Assembly (NCBI GenBank): GCA_017546665.1
Contig: JAFYSE010000053.1
Location: 1-61,129, forward strand
Direction: 5' to 3'
Source: Clostridia bacterium
GTDB taxonomy: Bacteria; Bacillota; Clostridia; Oscillospirales; Acutalibacteraceae
Length of the DNA stretch: 61,129 nucleotides
Shown: positions 16,391 to 24,342 of the stretch, in pieces
Layout: each line of letters begins with the position of its first letter
How positions within the stretch are numbered: position 1 is the first letter of the stretch
Program-made: the position numbers and the translations under genes
The notes under the pieces: model-generated
What the model was told of the DNA's origin: nothing
Database searches by the model: none
What the model saw: only the letters and a program-made list of their open reading frames with translations

Positions 16391-18208
16391 ATGTGCGGAA
16401 TAGTTGGTTTTGTAGGAGAAGAAAAAGCTGCTCCAATTCTTATAGAGGGACTTCGTCGCCTTGAATATCGTGGTTATGACTCGGCAGGTATTGCAGTTAA
16501 CGGCGATGGTGTTACTGTTGTTAAAGAAAAGGGACGAATTGATAATCTTCAGGGTCGTGTTGATGAAATAAATCCTCAAGGTACTATTGGAATTGGTCAC
16601 ACTCGTTGGGCTACTCACGGTGCACCTGACCAAATTAATGCCCACCCACATAGGTCAATGAATGGCATTGTTACTCTTGTACACAACGGAATAATTGAAA
16701 ATTATATGGAACTTAAAAACGACCTTATTGAGAAAGGCTATAAATTCAAGTCACAGACAGATACTGAAGTTATTGCACAACTTTATGACTTTCTTTTTGA
16801 TGGCGATGCTATCACGACACTTATTAAAACTGCTGAGAAATTAGAAGGTTCTTATGCAGTTGCAATGCTTGTTAAGGGTTATGACGATAAAGTTTTTGCA
16901 ATGAAAAAAGATAGCCCTATGATTGTGGGAAAAGGCGATGGAGAAAATTATCTTGCATCCGATATACCTGCAATTTTGCCCTACACAAGGGACTGCTACA
17001 TTGTGAATGATGGTGAATTCATTGAAATCTCAAAAAATGATATTAAAATTTTTGACAAAGACGGAAATGAAAAAGAAGTTGAAATCAAGACAATCAATTT
17101 AAGTATTGATGCTGCTGAAAAAAGTGGCTACGATTACTTTATGGCAAAGGAAATCTATGAACAACCAAAAGCTGTAATGAATACTGTTTTCCCGCTTATT
17201 AAAGACGGAGAAATTCAACTCCCATTTGAATTTCCTGAAAGCTTTAAAAAAAATCTTAACAGAATTTACGTTGTCGCCTGTGGCAGTGCTTATCATATTG
17301 GTATTACAGCAAAATACATTATTGAAGATATGGTTAGAATTCCTGTAATGGTTGATATTGCAAGTGAATTCAGATACAGAAACCCTATTATCGGTAAGGA
17401 TGACCTTTGTATTTTCGTAAGTCAATCAGGCGAAACTGCCGATACTCTTGCATCTCTTCGTGAAGCAAAGGTAAGAGGTGCATTCACAATGTCCATTGTA
17501 AATGTGCCTTTCAGCACTATTGCGAGAGAAAGTGATGGCGTTATTTACACAAATGCAGGGGCTGAAATTGCAGTTGCAACAACAAAAGCTTTTTCTGCAC
17601 AGTTAAGTGTTATTTATGTGCTTTCTGCATATTTGGCACACGAAAAGGGTCTTATGAGTGATGATGAAATCAAAGTATTTACGAGTGAAATTCTAAAATT
17701 ACCTGAAAAGATTAAAACAGCGCTTGATTGTGATAAGATTACCGAAGAACTTTCAAAGCATATTGCAACAAAAGAGAATATGTTCTTTATCGGTCGTGGT
17801 ATTGACTACCCTCTCTGCCTTGAAGGTTCACTTAAATTAAAGGAAATTTCATATATTCATTGTGAAGGTTATGGTGCGGGTGAATTAAAGCACGGTACAA
17901 TTTCACTTATTGAGCCTGGCACAGTTATTGCTGCCGTTGCTACCGACGATGCACTTTACGGAAAAATGGTTTCAAATATCAAAGAAGTTCATGCCCGTGG
18001 GGCTTATGTTATTGCAGTTGTAAAAGAAGGTACTGAAGGCATTGAAGATGTGGCAGACGAGGTAATTTTTGTTCCAAAATCTTCTAAATACCTTATGCCA
18101 TCACTTACTGTAATTCCTTTGCAGTTACTTGCTTATCACACTACTGTTGAAAAAGGTCTTGATGTTGACAAACCAAGAAACCTTGCAAAATCAGTTACAG
18201 TTGAATAG
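16391..18208 (+). CDS. glmS: Glutamine-fructose-6-phosphate aminotransferase (isomerizing)
   Basis: GlmS makes glucosamine-6-phosphate from fructose-6-phosphate and glutamine, the first step to UDP-GlcNAc. The 605-residue protein has the full layout. Cys2 is the N-terminal nucleophile (MCGIVGFVG), followed by LEYRGYDSAG and HTRWATHG. Two SIS domains carry ACGSAYHIG and SQSGETADT, and the C-terminus is KPRNLAKSVTVE. An AAGGAG site precedes the ATG. Only 66 bases separate it from the divergent membrane gene, too short for a glmS ribozyme, so control by that route is unlikely. A GlmU-type acetyltransferase of the same pathway is found at about 39.8 kb. Confidence 0.98.
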   Translation: MCGIVGFVGEEKAAPILIEGLRRLEYRGYDSAGIAVNGDGVTVVKEKGRIDNLQGRVDEINPQGTIGIGHTRWATHGAPDQINAHPHRSMNGIVTLVHNGIIENYMELKNDLIEKGYKFKSQTDTEVIAQLYDFLFDGDAITTLIKTAEKLEGSYAVAMLVKGYDDKVFAMKKDSPMIVGKGDGENYLASDIPAILPYTRDCYIVNDGEFIEISKNDIKIFDKDGNEKEVEIKTINLSIDAAEKSGYDYFMAKEIYEQPKAVMNTVFPLIKDGEIQLPFEFPESFKKNLNRIYVVACGSAYHIGITAKYIIEDMVRIPVMVDIASEFRYRNPIIGKDDLCIFVSQSGETADTLASLREAKVRGAFTMSIVNVPFSTIARESDGVIYTNAGAEIAVATTKAFSAQLSVIYVLSAYLAHEKGLMSDDEIKVFTSEILKLPEKIKTALDCDKITEELSKHIATKENMFFIGRGIDYPLCLEGSLKLKEISYIHCEGYGAGELKHGTISLIEPGTVIAAVATDDALYGKMVSNIKEVHARGAYVIAVVKEGTEGIEDVADEVIFVPKSSKYLMPSLTVIPLQLLAYHTTVEKGLDVDKPRNLAKSVTVE

Positions 18209-18215
18209 TAAGTTC

Positions 18216-18252
18216 AAAACTCCCGAAAAAAACATCGGGAGTTTATTTTTTT
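18216..18252 (+). terminator. Intrinsic terminator after glmS
   Basis: AACTCCCGA and TCGGGAGTT form a 9-bp stem followed by a T-rich tract. Confidence 0.85.
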
Positions 18253-18255
18253 ATA

Positions 18256-18283
18256 TTGAAATATATATGGTTTGTGGTAAAAT
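18256..18283 (+). promoter_or_regulatory. Predicted promoter of the dehydrogenase-amidohydrolase operon
   Basis: TTGAAA, 16 bases, TAAAAT, with a TGG extension just before the -10 box. It ends 35 bases before the first start codon. Confidence 0.6.
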
Positions 18284-18318
18284 ATTCTTTAGAAATCCAT
18301 TTGGAAAAGAGTGATTTT

Positions 18319-19524
18319 ATGAAAACTTATGCTACATATTTTCAAAATAGCGAAAGTGCTCCACTTTGCTATGGTGAAATTAACTTAATTAACCCTGAAA
18401 GACAAAGACTCAGAGGCGAAGAATTAAAAGCAGGTATTGAAGCACAACCTGTTTTCTGTGGTTTCTGTGGTACAGATATGGAGCTTATGCGAATGGGACA
18501 GAAAAACAACCTTTCACATAAATTTCCACAGGGTGAAAAAAGACTTATTAACGGACACGAAGGTGTTGTTTGGGTACCATCTCAAAATCGTTTTGCAATC
18601 GTTTTAATCCGTGGTGGTGACAGTTTTGACCCTACAAGATACACGGAAGACGAAACATATTTTGAATATGGTTGCGATGGGGCAGACGGAATTTTCTGCG
18701 ACAAGGGTTATTTTAATCCTGATATGCTTCTCACATTACCAGAGGAGCATAATTCTTACGAGAAACTTCCACTCTCCCTTGCTAAAAAGTTAGTTTTTTC
18801 TGACCCTTATGCCTGCGCTGTTTTCCAGCACGAAAGAATGTGTGACATTGGTATGGCACAGAATTTCAGGGTTGAAATGGCAAAAAGAAAGTGTGACAAG
18901 GCAACTGCTATGGAGTATGCTATTGAAAGCACATTCGAAAGAACTGTTATTTTTGGTCTTGGTACAACTGGTCTTTTCATCGGTGACCAAATAAGAAGAA
19001 ATCATCCTGATGCTAAAATCCTTTTTGTTGCAAGAAGTCCTGAAGACAGCAACAAAGCGAAATTCGTAAAAGATGTTCTTGACTGCGATTACCTTTCAAG
19101 TGGTAATTTTACAATGGAAGAAACTGCAAAGGCAATTATGGACAGAATCGGTGGTACTGCAACTGTTTTTGTTGGTACATCGGGTACTGAAATCGAACAT
19201 AAAATTGCTTTTGACCTTGAGGTTTTAGGCTGTAACGGAATTTACAACAGCTTCTCATTAGGTCCAAAGGTTACATATGACACAATGCCTTTCGGCTTTA
19301 AAAACCACGTGATTTTTGCGTCGATTAACTTCACACAGAAACACATGGAAGAGGCTATTCGTATTCTTTGTGAAAGCCGATTCAACGAATTAGTTGAACT
19401 TATTGACAAGGATGAATTTACTGCAGACCCAATGGATGCTTATATAAACAAGATTTACTCAAAAAATGCACCACTCAAAACTGCAGTTGTATGGAATAAA
19501 GAATTTATTGATATGGAGAAATAA
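18319..19524 (+). CDS. Zinc-type MDR dehydrogenase, glucose-1-dehydrogenase-like
   Basis: This 401-residue member of the medium-chain dehydrogenase superfamily has CGFCGTDMELM (catalytic zinc ligand region), INGHEGVV (second zinc ligands), and the cofactor-binding VIFGLGTTGLFIGDQ. The spacing and long N-terminal part resemble archaeal and bacterial glucose 1-dehydrogenase-like enzymes. Codon 1 is the ATG at 18319, which follows GGAAAAGAG. The upstream in-frame extension has no good start. Three bases separate it from a second MDR enzyme. Together they probably oxidise a sugar, polyol or sugar acid. Confidence 0.75.
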   Translation: MKTYATYFQNSESAPLCYGEINLINPERQRLRGEELKAGIEAQPVFCGFCGTDMELMRMGQKNNLSHKFPQGEKRLINGHEGVVWVPSQNRFAIVLIRGGDSFDPTRYTEDETYFEYGCDGADGIFCDKGYFNPDMLLTLPEEHNSYEKLPLSLAKKLVFSDPYACAVFQHERMCDIGMAQNFRVEMAKRKCDKATAMEYAIESTFERTVIFGLGTTGLFIGDQIRRNHPDAKILFVARSPEDSNKAKFVKDVLDCDYLSSGNFTMEETAKAIMDRIGGTATVFVGTSGTEIEHKIAFDLEVLGCNGIYNSFSLGPKVTYDTMPFGFKNHVIFASINFTQKHMEEAIRILCESRFNELVELIDKDEFTADPMDAYINKIYSKNAPLKTAVVWNKEFIDMEK

Positions 19525-19526
19525 TT

Positions 19527-20540
19527 ATGAAAGCTATTCAGATTACTACACCAGGTGTTATTAATTTAATTGACAAGGAAACCCCTGTTGCAAATGAGGG
19601 TGAAGCATTACTTAAAGTAAAATATTGTGGTATTTGTGGTGCTGACGTTGCATCCTACACAGGAAATCAGCCATTTACTACATATCCCCGTATCCCCGGT
19701 CACGAATTCAGTGCAGAAATCGTGTCTGTGCCTGAAAATAACAAGGGATTAAAGGCAGGGGATGTTATTACTTGTAACCCATATTTCAACTGTGGTGGTT
19801 GCTATGCTTGTAAACGTGGTATTGTTAACGCTTGTTACGACAACCAGACAATGGGTGTTCAGCGTGATGGCAGTTTCCAAGAATATATTACAATGCCTGT
19901 TGAAAGACTTATTGATGGTAAAGGTCTTTCTGCACAGGAATTAGCATTGATTGAACCATTCTCAATCAGTTGCCATGCACTTTCAAGAGCAGAGGTTAAA
20001 GAGGGCGACAATCTTCTTATTATGGGTGCAGGTCCTATCGGTCTTTTTGCTATGATTAAGGCAAAGGCTATGGGTGCTCGTGTTATGATTGCAGATATGC
20101 TTGAAAGCAGATTAAATCTTGCAAGAGAATATGGTGCAGATATGATTGTAAATGTTAAGGAAAAAAACCTTCACGAATCTGCACTTGAATTCACAAACGG
20201 TAATGGTTTTGATGTTTGTGTTGAGGCTTGTGGTGCTCCTGAAACATTCCTTTCTTGTATTGACGAGGCAAGTCACGGTGCTAACATTATCTTAATCGGT
20301 AATGGCAAGAGAAATACTGATTTCTTACACTCAATTATCCTTAAAAAGGAACTTAATATCTTTGGTAGTCGTAACGCTTTCACAAAGGACTTTGAAGAGC
20401 TTATTGACCTTGTTGCAAGTGGTAAGGTTGACGTTATGAAAATGGTTAGTGGTATCTACAAGAAAGAAGATGCACAACAAGCTTTTGAAAGTCTTAAAAA
20501 CAATGATGGTTCACTTTGCAAACTCCTTATTGAATTTTAA
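19527..20540 (+). CDS. Zinc-dependent alcohol/polyol dehydrogenase (MDR family)
   Basis: The 337-residue protein has CGICGADV and PGHEF (catalytic zinc), a structural-zinc loop NCGGCYACKRGIVNAC, and a Rossmann GAGPIGLFAM motif. It groups with sorbitol/threonine/galactitol dehydrogenases and oxidises a secondary alcohol with NAD(P). It lies between the larger MDR enzyme and an amidohydrolase, with tight spacing (3 and 14 bases). This indicates one catabolic unit, such as stepwise oxidation and hydrolysis of an unusual sugar, inositol or lactone. The substrate is not determined. Confidence 0.88.
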   Translation: MKAIQITTPGVINLIDKETPVANEGEALLKVKYCGICGADVASYTGNQPFTTYPRIPGHEFSAEIVSVPENNKGLKAGDVITCNPYFNCGGCYACKRGIVNACYDNQTMGVQRDGSFQEYITMPVERLIDGKGLSAQELALIEPFSISCHALSRAEVKEGDNLLIMGAGPIGLFAMIKAKAMGARVMIADMLESRLNLAREYGADMIVNVKEKNLHESALEFTNGNGFDVCVEACGAPETFLSCIDEASHGANIILIGNGKRNTDFLHSIILKKELNIFGSRNAFTKDFEELIDLVASGKVDVMKMVSGIYKKEDAQQAFESLKNNDGSLCKLLIEF

Positions 20541-20554
20541 TCAGGTGAAAAGCT

Positions 20555-21427
20555 ATGATGATAATTGATGCACATGCCCATTTGTGGAAAAAACAGCAGG
20601 GCAAGGTAAACGGAAAAGACGTTTTTCCTGTTGGTGACGGAAAGAGTAATTTTGGTGGAGAAATCCGTCAAATGATGCCACCATATATGAATGATGACGA
20701 AAACACCTTTGAAAGATTTATTGCAAATATGAATTATGCAGGTGTTAGTGGTGCTGTTATTACTCAGGAAGAAATTGACGGAAATCAGGACAACTATCTT
20801 TTAAGTGCAAAAAAGGCTTTTCCTGACAGGTTTAAAATCTGTTCACTTTATGAGGAAGGTAAACCATTTTTAACAGATGGTTTTGACGGAATCAAGCTCT
20901 GTGCAGGGCGACTTCCCACACAGGATTTGACAAAGCACTACAAGGTTTTTGAAACTGCATTGAAAAACAATATGTTCATTTCCATTGATTTAGCAGATGG
21001 TGATGCACAGACCGGTTCACTCCTTGAACTTATTAAGCAATATCCCGATTTAAGAATTGCTATCGGTCACTTTGGAATGGTTACAAGGGAAAACTGGTTA
21101 GAGCAGATTAAGCTGGCAAGGGAAAAGAATGTATTTATTGAAAGTGGTGGTATTACATGGCTTTACAACAGCGAGTTTTACCCCTACCCTACTGCTATTA
21201 AATCAATTAAAGAGGCTGCTGATATTTGCGGTATTGAAAAGCTTATGTGGGGTAGCGATTATCCACGTACAATGGTTGAAATTACATATAAAATGAGTTT
21301 TGACTTTGTACTTAAATCAAAGGAACTGACCGACATTGAAAAGTTGTTATTCCTTTCTGAAAATGCAATTAATTTCTATGGCTTTGATGATGTGAAAGAA
21401 CAAGAAATTATACCTAATATGTTATAA
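20555..21427 (+). CDS. Amidohydrolase family 2 (TIM-barrel metal hydrolase)
   Basis: The 290-residue protein begins with the metal-binding DAHAHLW. It also has IGHFGMV and MWGSDYPRTM, which fit the amidohydrolase-2 (ACMSD/LigW/lactonase) group. These enzymes hydrolyse lactones or decarboxylate or hydrate ring acids. There are two possible starts, ATG 20555 and 20558, with an AGGTGA site favouring either. It is the last gene of the three-gene operon. After an oxidation that gives a lactone, a hydrolase of this type would be logical. That link is inference. Confidence 0.8.
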   Translation: MMIIDAHAHLWKKQQGKVNGKDVFPVGDGKSNFGGEIRQMMPPYMNDDENTFERFIANMNYAGVSGAVITQEEIDGNQDNYLLSAKKAFPDRFKICSLYEEGKPFLTDGFDGIKLCAGRLPTQDLTKHYKVFETALKNNMFISIDLADGDAQTGSLLELIKQYPDLRIAIGHFGMVTRENWLEQIKLAREKNVFIESGGITWLYNSEFYPYPTAIKSIKEAADICGIEKLMWGSDYPRTMVEITYKMSFDFVLKSKELTDIEKLLFLSENAINFYGFDDVKEQEIIPNML

Positions 21428-21434
21428 TTACAAA

Positions 21435-21463
21435 AAAGGGCGAGGAGTTTTTCCTCGCCCTTT
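21435..21463. terminator. Terminator between convergent amidohydrolase and zinc-ribbon genes
   Basis: AAAGGGCGAGGA pairs perfectly with TCCTCGCCCTTT across a 5-base loop. The minus strand carries the longer T run, so it serves the minus-strand gene best but can stop both. Confidence 0.85.
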
Positions 21464-21493
21464 GGTATTAAGTTGTGATTAATCTAACACAGA

Positions 21494-21532
21494 GGAACCG
21501 TCCCCTGTACACTCTGCAGAACCGTCCCCTGT
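21494..21532 (+). repeat. Two tandem GGAACCGTCCCCTGT repeats
   Basis: GAACCGTCCCCTGT occurs at 21495-21508 and again at 21519-21532. Each copy is followed by an almost identical ACACTCT/GCACTCT tail. They sit immediately beyond the stop codon of the zinc-ribbon gene. A third copy in inverted orientation lies before that gene's start (22589-22602). Such GGGGACGGTTC-like units recur in many genomes as REP-like elements. Confidence 0.8.
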
Positions 21533-21540
21533 GCACTCTC

Positions 21541-22521
21541 TTATTTGTTATAATCTGTCGAGGTCAAAGTAATTATGTAAGTGTCTGCTTCTTGGTATCC
21601 AACAGCATCCTTGATGTAATGATATTCCACAGTAATATTATCACTCAAATTTACGATTGTTCTCTGGTTTGTATTGGCTTCCTGGAATTTTTCTCCGACT
21701 TCAACATCCGAATCGAATACTTTTACAATGTCCCTCATTAGATTTTCGTACTGCTCCAACATTGCAGTTCCGTTCGAAAACTCAAATGTGAAGAAGAAGC
21801 CCATTTCACTGTGGTCATTTACTTTGATACTTAATCCTTCAAAGCCATCCACAACAAGATAGGCAATGGTATGATTATTCCTAAACTCAATATCTGTTAC
21901 TTGGGTATCAGAAATTTCGTTAAATTCGCTCACAAATCTTCTAATGGTCTTCTCATGCTTAGCATACGGATTTGTGTTGTCGATTGCTTCGGTGGTTTCT
22001 GTTGTGTTATTGGTGGACTGCTCCGTCTGGATTGTGGTTCCAGGAGCATCGGTCTGGGGAGTATCGATTTCACCATTACCAGACAGACCGATAACAAAGA
22101 ATAACAGCCAGGCAGCGGAAATAATGCCATACTTAACAGCAGGCTTCATGTCCTTTTTCCGCAGCATAAGAATTGTGAGCGGAACGGGGAAAATGCAAAT
22201 CCAGCCCAAAACCCACAGCCAGGTCTTTCTACCAGAACCCTTACTTCCTGCGTTGGGGGTCCAGGTAAAACCGCAATTTTGGCACAGTCCAACAGTTCTA
22301 TATGCAGACTGACTCACTGACTGTCCTGTTCTACCAGTACCAATAATATTCTTGCGAGAATTTCTTTGGGTAGATGTTCCAATCCGTTCTCTTTTGAATG
22401 AGATATTAGTATCGCCACATTTTGGGCAACCACCACTCTGAGGCTTTTCTTGTAGCATTTTGCTACCACAATATTCACAGAGCTTACCTTGCGTTTCTGC
22501 ACCGCAATTTGGACATTTCAT
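21541..22521 (-). CDS. Zinc-ribbon membrane protein, function unknown
   Basis: The 326-residue protein starts with two zinc ribbons: CPNC...CEYC at residues 3-20, then CPKC and CQNC around 33-85. Two transmembrane segments follow at about 100-150, then a Thr/Asn-rich linker. The C-terminal extracytoplasmic domain (about 210-326) is unrecognised. The start is ATG 22521, with a perfect GGAGGA site. Longer in-frame readings lack one. The gene is bracketed by inverted copies of a GGGGACGGTTC repeat and looks slightly richer in GC than its neighbours. That suggests a mobile or acquired cassette. Its role could be envelope sensing, but this is speculative. Confidence 0.75.
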   Translation of the reverse strand: MKCPNCGAETQGKLCEYCGSKMLQEKPQSGGCPKCGDTNISFKRERIGTSTQRNSRKNIIGTGRTGQSVSQSAYRTVGLCQNCGFTWTPNAGSKGSGRKTWLWVLGWICIFPVPLTILMLRKKDMKPAVKYGIISAAWLLFFVIGLSGNGEIDTPQTDAPGTTIQTEQSTNNTTETTEAIDNTNPYAKHEKTIRRFVSEFNEISDTQVTDIEFRNNHTIAYLVVDGFEGLSIKVNDHSEMGFFFTFEFSNGTAMLEQYENLMRDIVKVFDSDVEVGEKFQEANTNQRTIVNLSDNITVEYHYIKDAVGYQEADTYIITLTSTDYNK

Positions 22522-22588
22522 AATAGTTCCTCCAATTTTTTTATTTATCGATATACTATAAAACACAAGGGTACATTTTTTGTACAAT

Positions 22589-22602
22589 ACAGGGGACGGT
22601 TC
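22589..22602 (-). repeat. Third GGAACCGTCCCCTGT-type repeat, inverted
   Basis: ACAGGGGACGGTTC is the exact reverse complement of the 21495 and 21519 copies. With the next bases (CCTGT) it can form a small CAGGG/CCCTG hairpin. It lies 67 bases upstream of the zinc-ribbon gene start, so the gene is framed by inverted copies. Confidence 0.8.
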
Positions 22603-22789
22603 CCTGTTTGAAACTAAATCCCCTATAAAAATTAATCTAACCCTAATGCAAATATAACACTAATTTTGTACAATGTCAATGAACAGTTTTTAGTTTTATT
22701 CTGTTTATATAATCCACCTTTTGGCAATAATAAAATTACATATCCACTCCCCTTTTTTGTACATATAAATTAGATAAAGGAAGATTTGT

Positions 22790-23560
22790 GTGCAGTATAA
22801 CAGAGTGGAAATTTGCGGAGTTAACACATCTAAAATAAAGGTGCTAAAAGAAGCAGAGAAAATGGAATTACTTCGCAAAATACGTGAAACCAACGACAAG
22901 AAAGCAAGACAGGAATTAATTGAAGGAAATCTTCGACTTGTACTTTCGGTCATTCAAAGATTCTCTAATCGTGGTGAAAACCCCGATGACCTATTTCAAG
23001 TGGGCTGTATCGGACTTATTAAAGCCATTGATAATTTCGATGTTACACAAAACGTGCGTTTCTCCACCTATGCTGTACCGATGATTATTGGTGAAATAAG
23101 GCGATATTTAAGGGATTATAACACTATAAGGGTAAGTCGTTCACTTCGTGACACTGCCTACCACGCTATGCAGATTAAAGAAAGGATACAGAATGATTTA
23201 GGCAGGGACGCAACCATTGAAGAAATTGCAAAAGAGATGGAAATGGAGCCTGTTGACATAATTCTTGCTCTTGAAGCTATTGTTGAACCTATTTCACTTT
23301 ATGAGCCTGTTTATTCCGACGGTGGGGACACAATTTTTGTTATGGACCAGATTGGCGGTTCGGAAAGTGATGAAGATTGGCTAAACGAGATTTCTATTAA
23401 GGAAGCAATTAAAAATTTAGGTGAACGTGAAAAGCAGATTTTAAATCTTCGATTTATTCAGGGTAAAACTCAAATGGAAGTTGCAAACGAGGTTGGAATT
23501 AGTCAGGCTCAGGTTTCACGTCTTGAAAAAGGTGCTATTAAGAAAATCAAAGAATCGTAA
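22790..23560 (+). CDS. sigG: Forespore sigma factor SigG
   Basis: SigG directs late forespore transcription during sporulation. The 256-residue protein has the SigG-specific N-terminus (VEICGVNTSKIKVL). Region 2 carries DLFQVGCIGLIKAIDNFD and FSTYAVPMIIGEIRRYLRD, and region 4 carries the helix-turn-helix MEVANEVGISQAQVSRLEK. The start is a GTG at 22790 with AAAGGAAG five bases upstream. It differs from SigF by the N-terminal motif. It is followed by the YlmC/YmxH gene, as in other Clostridia. This supports a spore-forming host. Confidence 0.95.
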   Translation: MQYNRVEICGVNTSKIKVLKEAEKMELLRKIRETNDKKARQELIEGNLRLVLSVIQRFSNRGENPDDLFQVGCIGLIKAIDNFDVTQNVRFSTYAVPMIIGEIRRYLRDYNTIRVSRSLRDTAYHAMQIKERIQNDLGRDATIEEIAKEMEMEPVDIILALEAIVEPISLYEPVYSDGGDTIFVMDQIGGSESDEDWLNEISIKEAIKNLGEREKQILNLRFIQGKTQMEVANEVGISQAQVSRLEKGAIKKIKES

Positions 23561-23602
23561 TAAAAAAATACCCCTTAAAATAAAATATTACGGGGTGATT
23601 TT

Positions 23603-23902
23603 ATGAATTGTTTTATTACAGATATGAGAGAAAAGGAAATTATAAATCTTCGTGATGGTTGTCGATTAGGTGCTGTCTGCGACGTAGAATTTGATACTTG
23701 TAGCGGGAATATCGTTTCAATAGTTGTATTTGGCAGAAGCAAGGTATTTGGTTTTGGTGGAAAAGGTGAAGATATAAAGATTTGTTGGAATGATATTAAG
23801 GTAATTGGTGACGACACTATTCTTGTAGATTTTGACTGCCCGAAAGAATGTAAAAATACTTCTAACAATAATTTTCTCGACTCCTTATTCAGACATAAAT
23901 AG
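23603..23902 (+). CDS. YlmC/YmxH-family PRC-barrel protein
   Basis: This small 99-residue protein has a PRC-barrel-like fold: DMREKEIINLRDGCRLGAV, then DVEFDTCSGNIVSIVV, then a WNDIKVIGDDTILVD ending. The family commonly sits after sigG in Clostridia and is expressed in sporulation, with no defined biochemical activity. GGGGTGA precedes the ATG. The 42-base gap to sigG contains a short CCCC/GGGG complementarity that could hide this site. Confidence 0.85.
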   Translation: MNCFITDMREKEIINLRDGCRLGAVCDVEFDTCSGNIVSIVVFGRSKVFGFGGKGEDIKICWNDIKVIGDDTILVDFDCPKECKNTSNNNFLDSLFRHK

Positions 23903-23973
23903 GTATCTTGAAATGGAAAATATTATGTGATACAATAATAAAAAGATATAAATATTGTATCGGGGTGCTAAAG

Positions 23974-24342
23974 ATGAATAACAGAGTAAAACTTGAAATT
24001 CGTGGAATAACATATTTTATAAACACGGACGAATCTCCTGAATATACAGAAGAATTAGCCCAGAAAATCGACGAAAGATTAGCTACAATTTTAAAGGGTG
24101 GCTCTTTTATTTCTATGACTCAGGCTGCTGTGCTTGTGGCTTTGGAAGAAGCTGATAAGAGTTATAAAAGTGAGCAGGAAATTGAGTCCTTAAAAACTCA
24201 GGTAAAGGAATATCTTGAAGATTCTGCAAAGGCTAAGTCAGAAAGAGATTATTACAAGCGTGAGCTTGAAAGAATTAAAACAGAAGCAAAGTTCAAAAAT
24301 GACCAGATAAATCTCTTTGCAAAGGCAAATAACAATGAATAA
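23974..24342 (+). CDS. zapA: Cell division protein ZapA
   Basis: ZapA bundles FtsZ filaments at the division site. The 122-residue protein has the N-terminal VKLEIRGITYFINTDES beta-hairpin and a long C-terminal coiled coil (about 70-115). The ATG at 23974, preceded by GGGGTG, is chosen over an upstream in-frame TTG. The final codons overlap the next gene by 8 bases, so the two are probably coupled. Confidence 0.88.
   Translation: MNNRVKLEIRGITYFINTDESPEYTEELAQKIDERLATILKGGSFISMTQAAVLVALEEADKSYKSEQEIESLKTQVKEYLEDSAKAKSERDYYKRELERIKTEAKFKNDQINLFAKANNNE

Noticed and set aside
22790-23560. Sigma factor taken as SigF
   Set aside because: The N-terminal VEICGVNTSK motif and the neighbour YlmC/YmxH gene are typical of SigG.
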